Assembly: GCA_902803625.1 (NCBI GenBank)
Contig: CADCQV010000285.1
Location: forward strand, 1-12,524
DNA: 12,524 nt
Origin: an uncultured Lachnospiraceae bacterium
Lineage (GTDB): Bacteria > Bacillota > Clostridia > Lachnospirales > Lachnospiraceae
Reading direction: 5' to 3'
Shown here piece after piece: positions 6,483-12,524 of this stretch. The first letter of the stretch is position 1. Each line of letters opens with the position of its first letter. The translations under genes were made by a program, and so were the position numbers. The notes below the pieces were generated by a model. The model did no database searches and was not told where the DNA came from. It was given only the letters and a program-made list of their open reading frames with translations.

Positions 6483-7976
6483 TTACTTCTGTCCTGCGCC
6501 CTTAAGCACAAGCTCTATCGCATTTTTCCAGCCCTGCAGCTTTTTCCTCCGCTTCTCTTCTTCCATTAACGGTCGGTATCTCTTTCTGTTTACAGAGGAG
6601 AAGACTTCATCACTGTCATATATTCCCAGAGCGATCCCCGCACAATATGCGGCTCCGATAGCTGAAAGCTCCTCGGCATCCGGGACAAGCACATCGGAAT
6701 TAATGATATCCGCCTGGAACTGCATCAGATTGTAGTTCTTTGTAGGTCCTCCATCCGCCCTGAGATCCGCCATTTTTATTCCGGCATCCTGACGCATGGC
6801 AGACACGATATCATAGATCTGATATGCAGTGCACTCCACTCCCGCCTTTATGATCTCGTCCCTTCCGGTAGTCCTCGTCATTCCGGTCATCATTGCCGTT
6901 GCGTTGCTTTCCCAGTACGGAGCCCCGAGTCCGGTAAATGCCGGGATGAGATAGGTATTGTCATCCTGATTGGCCCGGGCCATTATCTCAATGGATTCCG
7001 TTGCCTTTTCCATAAGGTGGACATCCTTCACCATCCAGCTCATAACAGCTCCGGTGTATATAATGTTGCCCTCAAGTACAAATTGGGCTTTTCCTCCTAT
7101 ATGCCAAGCAAGGGACGATACGATCCCGCTGTCTGAAAAAACCGGAGTGTCACCAACATTCATCATTACGGACGAGCCTGTTCCGTAGGTGGCCTTAACC
7201 ATCCCGGGTTCGTGACAGCCCTGACCGTAGAGGGCAGCATGCGAATCTCCCATGACTCCTCTGACGGGGACCGGCTCTTCAAAGAATCCCTCGAGATCCG
7301 TCTCTCCGAAAAAGCCGTCAGAAGGAGTAACCTCTGGCAGGGCTTTTTCCGGAATACCAAACCAGCCGGGTATTTCTTCATCCCATTTCAGCTCTCTTAT
7401 GTTGAAAAGCTGGGTTCTGGAGGCGTTCGAATAATCCGTTCTGAATTCCCTTCCGCCTGTAAGCCTGAATACCAGAAAGCTGTCTATGGTTCCGAGACAG
7501 GCACTTCCTTCCTCCGCCTTTTCCTCCGCTCCTTCAGTATTCCTCAGAAGCCAGGCATATTTTGCCGCCGGGAAAAAAGGCGAGAGATTGATACCTGTTT
7601 TTGATCTGATCTCTTCAGCGTGTCCTGCCTCCCTGACTTCAGCTGCAATGCTTTCCGCTCTGGTGCACTGCCAGACAACGGCTTTATTCATTGCTTTTCC
7701 CGTGGCTCTGTCCCAGAGAACACTGGTCTCTCTCTGATTGGAGATCCCTATTCCTGCAATAGCGGATTTGTCGATTCCTGCTTTTTCCACCAGGTTTTTG
7801 ACTACCTGTACGGTATTTTGGTATATCTCCTCGGGATCGTGGCTTACCCAGCCCTTTTCACTTATTATCTGCTCATGAGGCAGATCCTCACGTCTTATAA
7901 ACCTGCCCTTCCCGTCAAATAGAATTGCCTTGGTTCCCTGTGTGGACTGATCTATACCGATAATAAACTCTTTCAC
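6483..7976 (-). CDS. FGGY-family carbohydrate kinase, glycerol-kinase-like (candidate apulose kinase)
   Basis: A 497-residue cytosolic sugar kinase that would transfer the gamma-phosphate of ATP to the imported sugar after isomerisation. The N-terminal GIDQSTQGTKAILFD (7-21) and the central GTGSSV (265-270) and GGPTKN (409-414) are FGGY ATP-binding elements. Asp244, in GDSHAALYGQ, is the expected catalytic base. Glycerol-kinase contacts are largely kept: Arg82-Glu83 in NQRET and Trp102, while E. coli GlpK Tyr135 is replaced by Phe134. It starts with GTG overlapping the transketolase stop codon (GTGA); AAAGGAG lies 11 bases upstream. Context with an isomerase and split transketolase argues against plain glycerol and for a ketose. 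In the published D-apiose pathway the equivalent enzyme is AplK. Xylulose-, ribulose- or erythrulose-type substrates remain possible. Confidence 0.9.
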   Translation of the reverse strand: MKEFIIGIDQSTQGTKAILFDGKGRFIRREDLPHEQIISEKGWVSHDPEEIYQNTVQVVKNLVEKAGIDKSAIAGIGISNQRETSVLWDRATGKAMNKAVVWQCTRAESIAAEVREAGHAEEIRSKTGINLSPFFPAAKYAWLLRNTEGAEEKAEEGSACLGTIDSFLVFRLTGGREFRTDYSNASRTQLFNIRELKWDEEIPGWFGIPEKALPEVTPSDGFFGETDLEGFFEEPVPVRGVMGDSHAALYGQGCHEPGMVKATYGTGSSVMMNVGDTPVFSDSGIVSSLAWHIGGKAQFVLEGNIIYTGAVMSWMVKDVHLMEKATESIEIMARANQDDNTYLIPAFTGLGAPYWESNATAMMTGMTRTTGRDEIIKAGVECTAYQIYDIVSAMRQDAGIKMADLRADGGPTKNYNLMQFQADIINSDVLVPDAEELSAIGAAYCAGIALGIYDSDEVFSSVNRKRYRPLMEEEKRRKKLQGWKNAIELVLKGAGQK

Positions 7977-8914
7977 CTGTCCAGCATCTCCTTTACGGTA
8001 TCTCTTATCCCCTCCGGATTTAATCCGTAATGATCAAATACCTGCTGTGAATTGCCGGTTATCACCGGGCTGTCCGGCAGTGACAGAATCTTCATTTTCT
8101 TAGGTTCGTTTTCAGAAAGAACGCTGGCAACCATTGAACCTAAACCGCCAAACGGGGAATGTTCCTCCACCGTTATAACCGCACGGGCTTTTGAGGCAAC
8201 CTTCAGAACCGTTTCAACGTCAAGAGGCTTTATGCAGTACATATCTGTTACAGATGCATGTATCCCCTCCTTTTCCAAAAGCTTTGCCGCTTCCAGAGCC
8301 GGGTACACCATTTCCCCGCAGGCTATTATTGCAGCATCATCTCCATCCTTTAGAATATTCGCCTTGTCCGGCCGGAAGGGACATTTTTCAACACTCTCAT
8401 AAACATCCTCTACAGCATTACGGCCGATCCTTACATATGCGCATTTCTCATCCTTAAGCAAAGCCTCGATAAGGTGCCTTGTCTCGTGCCTGTCACTCGG
8501 TAGATAAACCCTCATATTCGGGATCGAGCTCATAGCCGCTATATCCTGCGCTGAATGATGGCTCATTCCAAGAGCTCCGTAGCTGATACCTCCGCTTATC
8601 CCTATGAGCTTTACATTGGTATCGGAATAGGCACAGTCCACCTTGGCCTGCTCATAGCTTCTGGTAGTTAAAAAGCTTGCCGGTGAAAAGGCATAGGGCT
8701 TCTTTCCGCATTTTGCAAGTCCCGCTGCAATTCCTACCAGATCCTGCTCCGCTATCCCGACTTCCACGGACTGACCGGGATATTTCTCAAAGAAAGGAGT
8801 CATGGAGGCTGATCCTCTGGAGTCCGAGCAGAGGGCGACTATGTCTTTGTCCTTTTCCGCGTTCTCCATCAGAACGTCACAGATTATCTTTCTGTTGGTA
8901 ACAGTGTTCTTCAA
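7973..8914 (-). CDS. Transketolase C-terminal subunit (pyrimidine-binding and C-terminal domains)
   Basis: A 313-residue protein equal to the C-terminal half of a transketolase. The thiamine-diphosphate pyrimidine domain includes VEVGIAEQDLVGIAAGLA (50-67), whose Glu56 is the conserved glutamate that activates the cofactor. A transketolase C-terminal domain follows from about residue 190. It needs the N-terminal subunit encoded just upstream to form the active site. The start is TTG at 8914, overlapping the upstream TGA as TTGA, with GGAGG 7 bases before it; the next Met (residue 16) lies inside conserved sequence. Translational coupling would keep the subunits equal. It is a natural split form, not a frameshifted gene, as shown by the separate ribosome binding site. 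AptB of the apiose route is the suggested functional match. Confidence 0.92.
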   Translation of the reverse strand: MKNTVTNRKIICDVLMENAEKDKDIVALCSDSRGSASMTPFFEKYPGQSVEVGIAEQDLVGIAAGLAKCGKKPYAFSPASFLTTRSYEQAKVDCAYSDTNVKLIGISGGISYGALGMSHHSAQDIAAMSSIPNMRVYLPSDRHETRHLIEALLKDEKCAYVRIGRNAVEDVYESVEKCPFRPDKANILKDGDDAAIIACGEMVYPALEAAKLLEKEGIHASVTDMYCIKPLDVETVLKVASKARAVITVEEHSPFGGLGSMVASVLSENEPKKMKILSLPDSPVITGNSQQVFDHYGLNPEGIRDTVKEMLDR

Positions 8915-9738
8915 AGCAGCGCCTCCTTTCTTTTCTCCAGATCCTTCATTATCCCGGCATACTCTTCATCACTTGGTACGTGATGATGCCAGGAAGCCTT
9001 ATTCTCCATTACCGCTGATCCGCATCCCTTAATCGTATTTGCGATTATCACGGTAGGCTCTCCCTTAAATTCTCTCGCTTCCTTAAAGCCTTCCCTCAGT
9101 TCATCTATGTCATTACCGTTCTTTATATCCCCAACATGCCAGCCGAAAGCACTCCAGCGCTCCTTCTGGTCGTCCTGCTTCATTACCTCCTCGGTGGAGC
9201 CGGATATCTGTAATCGGTTTCTGTCAATTACAGCGCACAGATTATCAAGCCCGTAATTGTGTCCGCTCATGGCTCCTTCCCATACAGAGCCCTCTGCCAG
9301 CTCCCCGTCTCCCATTACCACATACACGCGGTAATCGCTTTTATTCATCTTTCCCGCAAGTGCCATTCCGACTCCTACAGGAAGTCCATGTCCCAGGGAT
9401 CCGGAATTCATCTCTATCCCCGGAAGCTTATTATTGGGATGCCCGATAAACTTTGAACCAAACTTTGAAAAGGAATCCAGAACCTCCTTAAGAAGAAAGA
9501 AGCCTTTCTCTGCCAGAACCGCATACAGAGCCTCCACAGAGTGACCCTTGCTCATAACAAATCTGTCACGTGACGGATCGTCTGCTTTTTCCGGAGATAT
9601 ATTCATTTCCTCGAAATACAGCTCCACCAGTATTTCCATAACGGACATGTCTCCGCCTATATGGCCTCCTCCGCCGTTCCTTATGATGTCAACCGTATTT
9701 TTCCTGAGCTCATATGACAGAGCCTTCAGATTTTCCAT
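8911..9738 (-). CDS. Transketolase N-terminal subunit (thiamine diphosphate-binding domain)
   Basis: A 275-residue protein matching the N-terminal half of transketolase. It has the SKGH motif (63-66), SGSLGHGLPVGVGMA (112-126) and the thiamine-diphosphate/metal motif beginning GDGELAEGSVWEG (143-155) and closing with Asn174. With the next gene's product it should move a two-carbon ketol unit from a ketose phosphate to an aldose phosphate in the cytosol. AGGAG lies 5 bases from ATG 9738. A 51-bp gap separates it from the isomerase, and its stop overlaps the start of the C-terminal subunit. A dedicated transketolase in a sugar operon suggests an unusual ketose phosphate. AptA, of apulose-4-phosphate transketolase, is the candidate, by context only. 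Confidence 0.92.
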   Translation of the reverse strand: MENLKALSYELRKNTVDIIRNGGGGHIGGDMSVMEILVELYFEEMNISPEKADDPSRDRFVMSKGHSVEALYAVLAEKGFFLLKEVLDSFSKFGSKFIGHPNNKLPGIEMNSGSLGHGLPVGVGMALAGKMNKSDYRVYVVMGDGELAEGSVWEGAMSGHNYGLDNLCAVIDRNRLQISGSTEEVMKQDDQKERWSAFGWHVGDIKNGNDIDELREGFKEAREFKGEPTVIIANTIKGCGSAVMENKASWHHHVPSDEEYAGIMKDLEKRKEALL

Positions 9739-9789
9739 TTATTCTCCTTTCTGAATCAAGACATATCAGCTTTTCATTTCAGCTGTCTG

Positions 9790-11217
9790 TCATACCTCGT
9801 CAAAGCTTACATCTTCTCCGTGCAGATAAGCTTTTACCTTGTCCTCTATGGGATCGTACAAATCCGGCTTCACTCCTATATACTTGCAGGCTTCGTAGAG
9901 AACCGGCACCACATCCCCATGTATTGCAACACAGTGATGGATATAGGGTCCTTCAACTACCTTTGCTTCCAGTCTCTTTAAGTTATTGACTTCCACCCAT
10001 ACATAGGTTCCCTTTGTGAAGGGTCCGTCTATTCCTTTGGCATGTCCCAAAAGCAGTGAGTACTCTCCGTTATCTCCATCAAAACGGGCAAGGGTCATCT
10101 TCCCATGCTCTGCCTCCGCAGATACTGCTCCGTTATGCTCGAAAGCAACCGGTACGCAGATAGTGGGCTTCTCCTTTGCTACGGAGATAGGCCAGGGGCC
10201 GCAGTGCTGCAGAAGCTCTCCGTTCTCATTGTCGGGATGCCTCACCGTCCAGTCTGAGAACATGCTCCTCTTTTCGTTCATGCCCGCGGCTTCCACCATA
10301 AGGGAGGTGATGGCGCCGTGTATATCTGTTTCACAGACTACCGGGATTCCCTCTTCGTTCATAAGGGAATTAGCCGCGCAGGGCATGATTCCTATAACTT
10401 CCTGTAAAGCGTTCCAGCACTGTATTGCCACCGCTTTGCAGCCGTATTTATTTACGAGGTTTTTCATGGCACACTTCAGTGCAGCCACGTTTTCCAGGAG
10501 ATTGTCAGCTATATCACAATTCATATTTGACTTACAGTAGTCAATGACCTTCCTTACCTCTGTTCCTTCCTTTTTGCAGGCTTCTATTTCATCTGCCAGC
10601 TCCTGCAGGGGAATGGGAGAAAGCTGGATATTGAATTTCTCAAGGAGCTCTCCCTCATTGCACATGGTGCTCCAGAAATCAAAGGGTCTGGGTCCTATCT
10701 GAAGTATTCTGATATTCCGGAAGGTCTTCACCACATTACAAACAGCCGTGAAGTCCCTGATCCCTCTTTCAAACTCAGGATCATCAAGTCGGCAGTTTGT
10801 CATATATGTAAAAGGAACCTTAAACCTTCTCAAAACCTTTCCTGTTGCAAAAAGACCGCACTGGGAATCCCTGAGCCTCATACCGTTGGGCTCCGGTCTC
10901 TCGTCCCTCGGTCCCCAAAGAAGGACAGGCACATTTAAGGCCTTTGCAAGCCTCGCGCACTCATACTCTGTTCCGAAATTCTCGTGAGGGATAAAAAGAC
11001 CGTCCACCTTTTCCGCTCTGAACTTTGCAAGGGTTTTTTCAAGTCCTTCATCGTCAAAGAGCAGTCCTTCATCATTTACATCCCTGATATCGACATAATC
11101 GACATTAAGCTCATCCAGCTTCTTCCTGGTGAGATCCGCATATTTCAATGCATCGGGCGCTGAAAAGATGCTTCTCCTTGTAGGTGCGAAACCAATCCTT
11201 ACTTTTGCTTTTGCCAT
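9790..11217 (-). CDS. L-fucose/L-arabinose isomerase family protein (candidate D-apiose isomerase)
   Basis: A 475-residue cytosolic protein of the fucose/arabinose isomerase fold, expected to interconvert an aldose and a ketose with a divalent metal. It starts with an alpha/beta domain (RIGFAPTRRS at 7-16, GLFIPHENFGTEYE at 73-86). The central block WNALQEVIGIMPC (268-280) and IPVVCETDIHGA (291-302), and the late HHCVAIHGD (427-435), resemble the metal-binding regions of the family. Glu273, Asp298 and His427 or His428 are the likely ligands. It is shorter than E. coli FucI (about 590) and similar in length to other divergent members. GAGGAG precedes ATG 11217 by 7 bases. It opens the catabolic part of the operon. 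D-apiose, D-arabinose and L-fucose-like aldoses are all possible substrates; D-apiose is favoured only by the gene set. Confidence 0.85.
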   Translation of the reverse strand: MAKAKVRIGFAPTRRSIFSAPDALKYADLTRKKLDELNVDYVDIRDVNDEGLLFDDEGLEKTLAKFRAEKVDGLFIPHENFGTEYECARLAKALNVPVLLWGPRDERPEPNGMRLRDSQCGLFATGKVLRRFKVPFTYMTNCRLDDPEFERGIRDFTAVCNVVKTFRNIRILQIGPRPFDFWSTMCNEGELLEKFNIQLSPIPLQELADEIEACKKEGTEVRKVIDYCKSNMNCDIADNLLENVAALKCAMKNLVNKYGCKAVAIQCWNALQEVIGIMPCAANSLMNEEGIPVVCETDIHGAITSLMVEAAGMNEKRSMFSDWTVRHPDNENGELLQHCGPWPISVAKEKPTICVPVAFEHNGAVSAEAEHGKMTLARFDGDNGEYSLLLGHAKGIDGPFTKGTYVWVEVNNLKRLEAKVVEGPYIHHCVAIHGDVVPVLYEACKYIGVKPDLYDPIEDKVKAYLHGEDVSFDEV

Positions 11218-11272
11218 GCTTTTTCTCCTCTTCCCGGCTGTGAGTATCTCTTACTGATCCTCAGCCAAACTG
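11218..11272 (-). promoter_or_regulatory. Leader between regulator and isomerase genes: ribosome binding site, no clear promoter
   Basis: The 55-bp gap holds a strong GAGGAG site in front of the isomerase ATG and an imperfect inverted repeat (GGCTGTGAG at 11236-11244 with CTCAGCC at 11260-11266). It has neither a T-run nor a convincing -35/-10 pair. The regulator is thus probably cotranscribed with the structural genes. Confidence 0.45.
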
Positions 11273-12274
11273 TTATTTTAACCTCTTAACCGAATCACGG
11301 TTTATGAAATCTGTACCAACTTCTATTTTCAACTTCACATCAGCCTTGTCCCTCATCATCTCTATGATCCTTTTCACGGCTATCATCCCCATTTCCTGTT
11401 TGGGAACCCTGAGGGATGTGAGCCTCGGGGAACAGATCTCGCAGTACGGGAGATCATCAAAGCCGACTATGGACACCTCATCCGGTATCTTTATTCCTGC
11501 TTCCTTCATAGCCCTCATTGCCCCAAGGGCAATAATGTCATTATCAGCAAAAAATGCAGTGGGCAGCTCCGGCTTCAGTGCAAGATACTCTTTCATATCG
11601 GCGTATGCACCGTCCATTGTGGTAGCCAGGGTCACACGGTATTTTTCTTCATAGGTGATCCCGTTTTTCTGGAGTTCATGCCTGTATCCTTGTCCACGTA
11701 AACGAAAAGCCCTTATCCTGAACCTTCCGCTTAAATAGCCGATCTTCTCATGTCCCATATCTATAAGATATCTGGTAGCCAGTCTGGCGGAATCAACATT
11801 GTTTATTGCTACCCCGTTAAAACGCATGTCTGCGGTAATATAGTCAAGCATCAAAAACGGACATTTTGCATCCCTGAAGATCTTGTCGTCCTCTTCGGTA
11901 AGCTCTGTACCAAGGAGTACAACCGCAGAGCTTATGTCATTCAGCAGTTCTCTTACGTCCTCCTCATAGCTCGGTCCGAAGCGGTCGAGGTTTACCATTA
12001 CCATTTCATATCCGTTTTCACTGCAGGCTCTCTGAAAACCGTCAATGATCAGTGAAAAAAACGGTGTATCGTCAAGTATCTGTCCATTTCTGCGGTACAT
12101 AACAAACTTGATCTTGCTGATCCCGTTATCCCTGAAGTAACCCAGCTCCCGTGCTGTCTCGAGAATCTTATCCGCAGTATCTTTATTCACGCCTTTTTTA
12201 TGATTAAGTGCATTGGATACCGTTGCCGGTGAAAATCCTGTTTTTTCACTTATGAGCTTTATATTCGCTTTCAT
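11273..12274 (-). CDS. LacI-family transcriptional regulator
   Basis: A 333-residue DNA-binding regulator. The helix-turn-helix (about 4-24) contains the typical FSPATVSNALN (14-24), followed by the third helix TADKILETARELGY (33-46). From about residue 55 it becomes an RbsB-like effector-binding domain, with FFADNDIIALGAMRAM and VSIVGFDDLPYCEICSPRLTSLRVP as clear family blocks. The hinge (about 46-57, YFRDNGISKIKF) lacks the usual PNxxAR-L pattern, so DNA bending may differ. An AAGG site lies about 8 bases before ATG 12274. As first gene of the operon it probably represses it, including itself, until the imported sugar or a derivative binds. Function as repressor rather than activator is inferred from the family. 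Confidence 0.95.
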   Translation of the reverse strand: MKANIKLISEKTGFSPATVSNALNHKKGVNKDTADKILETARELGYFRDNGISKIKFVMYRRNGQILDDTPFFSLIIDGFQRACSENGYEMVMVNLDRFGPSYEEDVRELLNDISSAVVLLGTELTEEDDKIFRDAKCPFLMLDYITADMRFNGVAINNVDSARLATRYLIDMGHEKIGYLSGRFRIRAFRLRGQGYRHELQKNGITYEEKYRVTLATTMDGAYADMKEYLALKPELPTAFFADNDIIALGAMRAMKEAGIKIPDEVSIVGFDDLPYCEICSPRLTSLRVPKQEMGMIAVKRIIEMMRDKADVKLKIEVGTDFINRDSVKRLK

Positions 12275-12304
12275 AGACAGACCTTATTTCTTTTGGACTA
12301 AAAA

Positions 12305-12335
12305 CTATATAAAATTCTATATAAAAATTTTATAT
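12305..12335. repeat. AT-rich direct repeat and palindrome upstream of the regulator
   Basis: CTATATAAAA occurs twice at 12-bp spacing (12305-12314 and 12317-12326). The second copy runs into a perfect 17-bp palindrome, ATATAAAA-A-TTTTATAT (12319-12335). Because the region is nearly all A and T, part of this may be chance. It could be an operator, or a structured 5' leader of the regulator mRNA. Confidence 0.4.
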
Positions 12336-12399
12336 CATTTATACGAATATTATATATGTTTTCCGCTAAATTTCTACTCGAATAATTCACATATATTTC

Positions 12400-12428
12400 A
12401 TTATATTTTTGTTACTTTGTGACAAAGT
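12400..12428 (-). promoter_or_regulatory. Candidate promoter of the operon
   Basis: On the minus strand a perfect TATAAT (12405-12400) follows an A-rich spacer. At 17 bp upstream the hexamer is poor (ACTTTG); a good TTGTCA-type -35 exists, but with a 14-bp spacer. A second TATAAT at 12354-12349 has no good -35 either. The choice between them is uncertain. The distance to the regulator ATG (about 120 bases) allows a leader. Confidence 0.35.
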
Positions 12429-12430
12429 GA
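12412..12430. promoter_or_regulatory. Candidate operator palindrome overlapping the -35 region
   Basis: TTACTTTG (12412-12419) and CAAAGTGA (12423-12430) form an inverted repeat with 7 of 8 pairs matching, around a TGA centre; the inner six pairs are perfect. It covers the -35 region of the candidate operon promoter, where a repressor would block initiation. Its odd-length centre is not the most typical LacI-family layout. Confidence 0.45.
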
Positions 12431-12497
12431 AATCTATGTTACTATTCACAGAAAAAATAAGTCGTGAAAATCAAAGTGTTTTTATAGATCAATGAGT

Positions 12498-12518
12498 CAA
12501 GTGAAGACTTGGTATAAT
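12498..12518 (+). promoter_or_regulatory. Possible divergent extended -10 promoter
   Basis: TGGTATAAT (12510-12518) matches an extended -10 element (TGnTATAAT) pointing out of the window. It is preceded by a small inverted repeat, CAAGT-GAAG-ACTTG (12498-12511). No good -35 is visible, which extended -10 promoters can tolerate. A gene would have to start beyond the window end. The remaining sequence between 12275 and 12524 holds no gene that I can support. Confidence 0.3.
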
Positions 12519-12524
12519 CTGGGA

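Noticed and set aside
7973..9738. A transketolase gene broken by a frameshift
   Set aside because: Each half has its own ribosome binding site, both halves are complete at the known domain boundary, and two-subunit transketolases are an established form.
10016..10540. 174-codon open frame on the plus strand opposite the isomerase
   Set aside because: Antisense shadow of a family-recognised gene; no supporting motifs.
483..11217. A plain ribose utilisation (rbs) operon
   Set aside because: There is no PfkB-type ribokinase; instead an isomerase, an FGGY kinase and a split transketolase are present, so the Rbs-like transport genes and RbsD are probably used for another sugar.
12275..12524. Catabolite control (cre) site in the promoter region
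   Set aside because: No good match to the TGWAANCGNTNWCA pattern was seen on either strand; CAAAG/CTTTG words form a different palindrome.
1..12524. CRISPR array, tRNA or rRNA genes
   Set aside because: No regularly spaced short repeats with unique spacers, cloverleaf-like sequence or rRNA segment was recognised.

Overview
The window is most likely a chromosomal segment from an anaerobic Gram-positive Firmicute of the Lachnospiraceae type (Butyrivibrio, Roseburia or Lachnospira relatives). Support comes from strong AGGAGG-type ribosome binding sites, lipobox-anchored solute-binding proteins with an Ala/Pro/Glu-rich linker, and a broken PD-(D/E)XK (Rpn-type) transposase fragment of a kind common in that family. 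No 16S or housekeeping marker is present, so the taxonomy is inference.

Almost everything lies on the minus strand and reads as one sugar-uptake and catabolism operon of ten genes. In transcription order (right to left) these are: a LacI-family regulator (12274-11273); an L-fucose/L-arabinose-isomerase-fold protein (11217-9790); a transketolase split into an N-terminal (9738-8911) and a C-terminal (8914-7973) subunit; an FGGY sugar kinase resembling glycerol kinase (7976-6483); a sugar-binding lipoprotein with two near-identical RbsB-like domains in one chain (6415-4418); a DUF2291 lipoprotein (4227-3526); an RbsA-type double ATPase (3507-1951); an RbsC-type permease (1948-899); and an RbsD-type pyranase/mutarotase (884-483). 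The operon ends at a strong hairpin terminator (431-462). Two cistron junctions overlap by four bases (TTGA and GTGA), and the rbsA-type/rbsC-type gap is 2 bp.

A coherent reading is: a sugar is captured by the two-headed binding protein, imported by the CUT2-type ABC transporter, mutarotated by RbsD, isomerised from aldose to ketose, phosphorylated by the FGGY kinase, and cleaved by the dedicated two-subunit transketolase. Isomerase, kinase and split transketolase, with no epimerase, aldolase or dehydrogenase, is the arrangement known for the D-apiose (apulose-4-phosphate transketolase) route. I propose D-apiose as the leading candidate substrate. The conserved pyranase is a real difficulty for it, because apiose forms only five-membered rings.

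The left edge (1-430) is a scrap zone: an inverted-repeat region, a truncated Rpn-type transposase, and a short stretch resembling a group II intron domain I remnant. The right edge (12275-12524) is an AT-rich promoter region with a palindrome next to a candidate regulator promoter, and a possible outward-facing extended -10 promoter at the end of the window.

The two strongest points for follow-up are the tandem binding protein (two 294-residue units differing at 12 positions, although the DNA copies have drifted widely at silent sites) and the hairpin cluster directly behind it, which probably sets a high binding-protein to transporter ratio.
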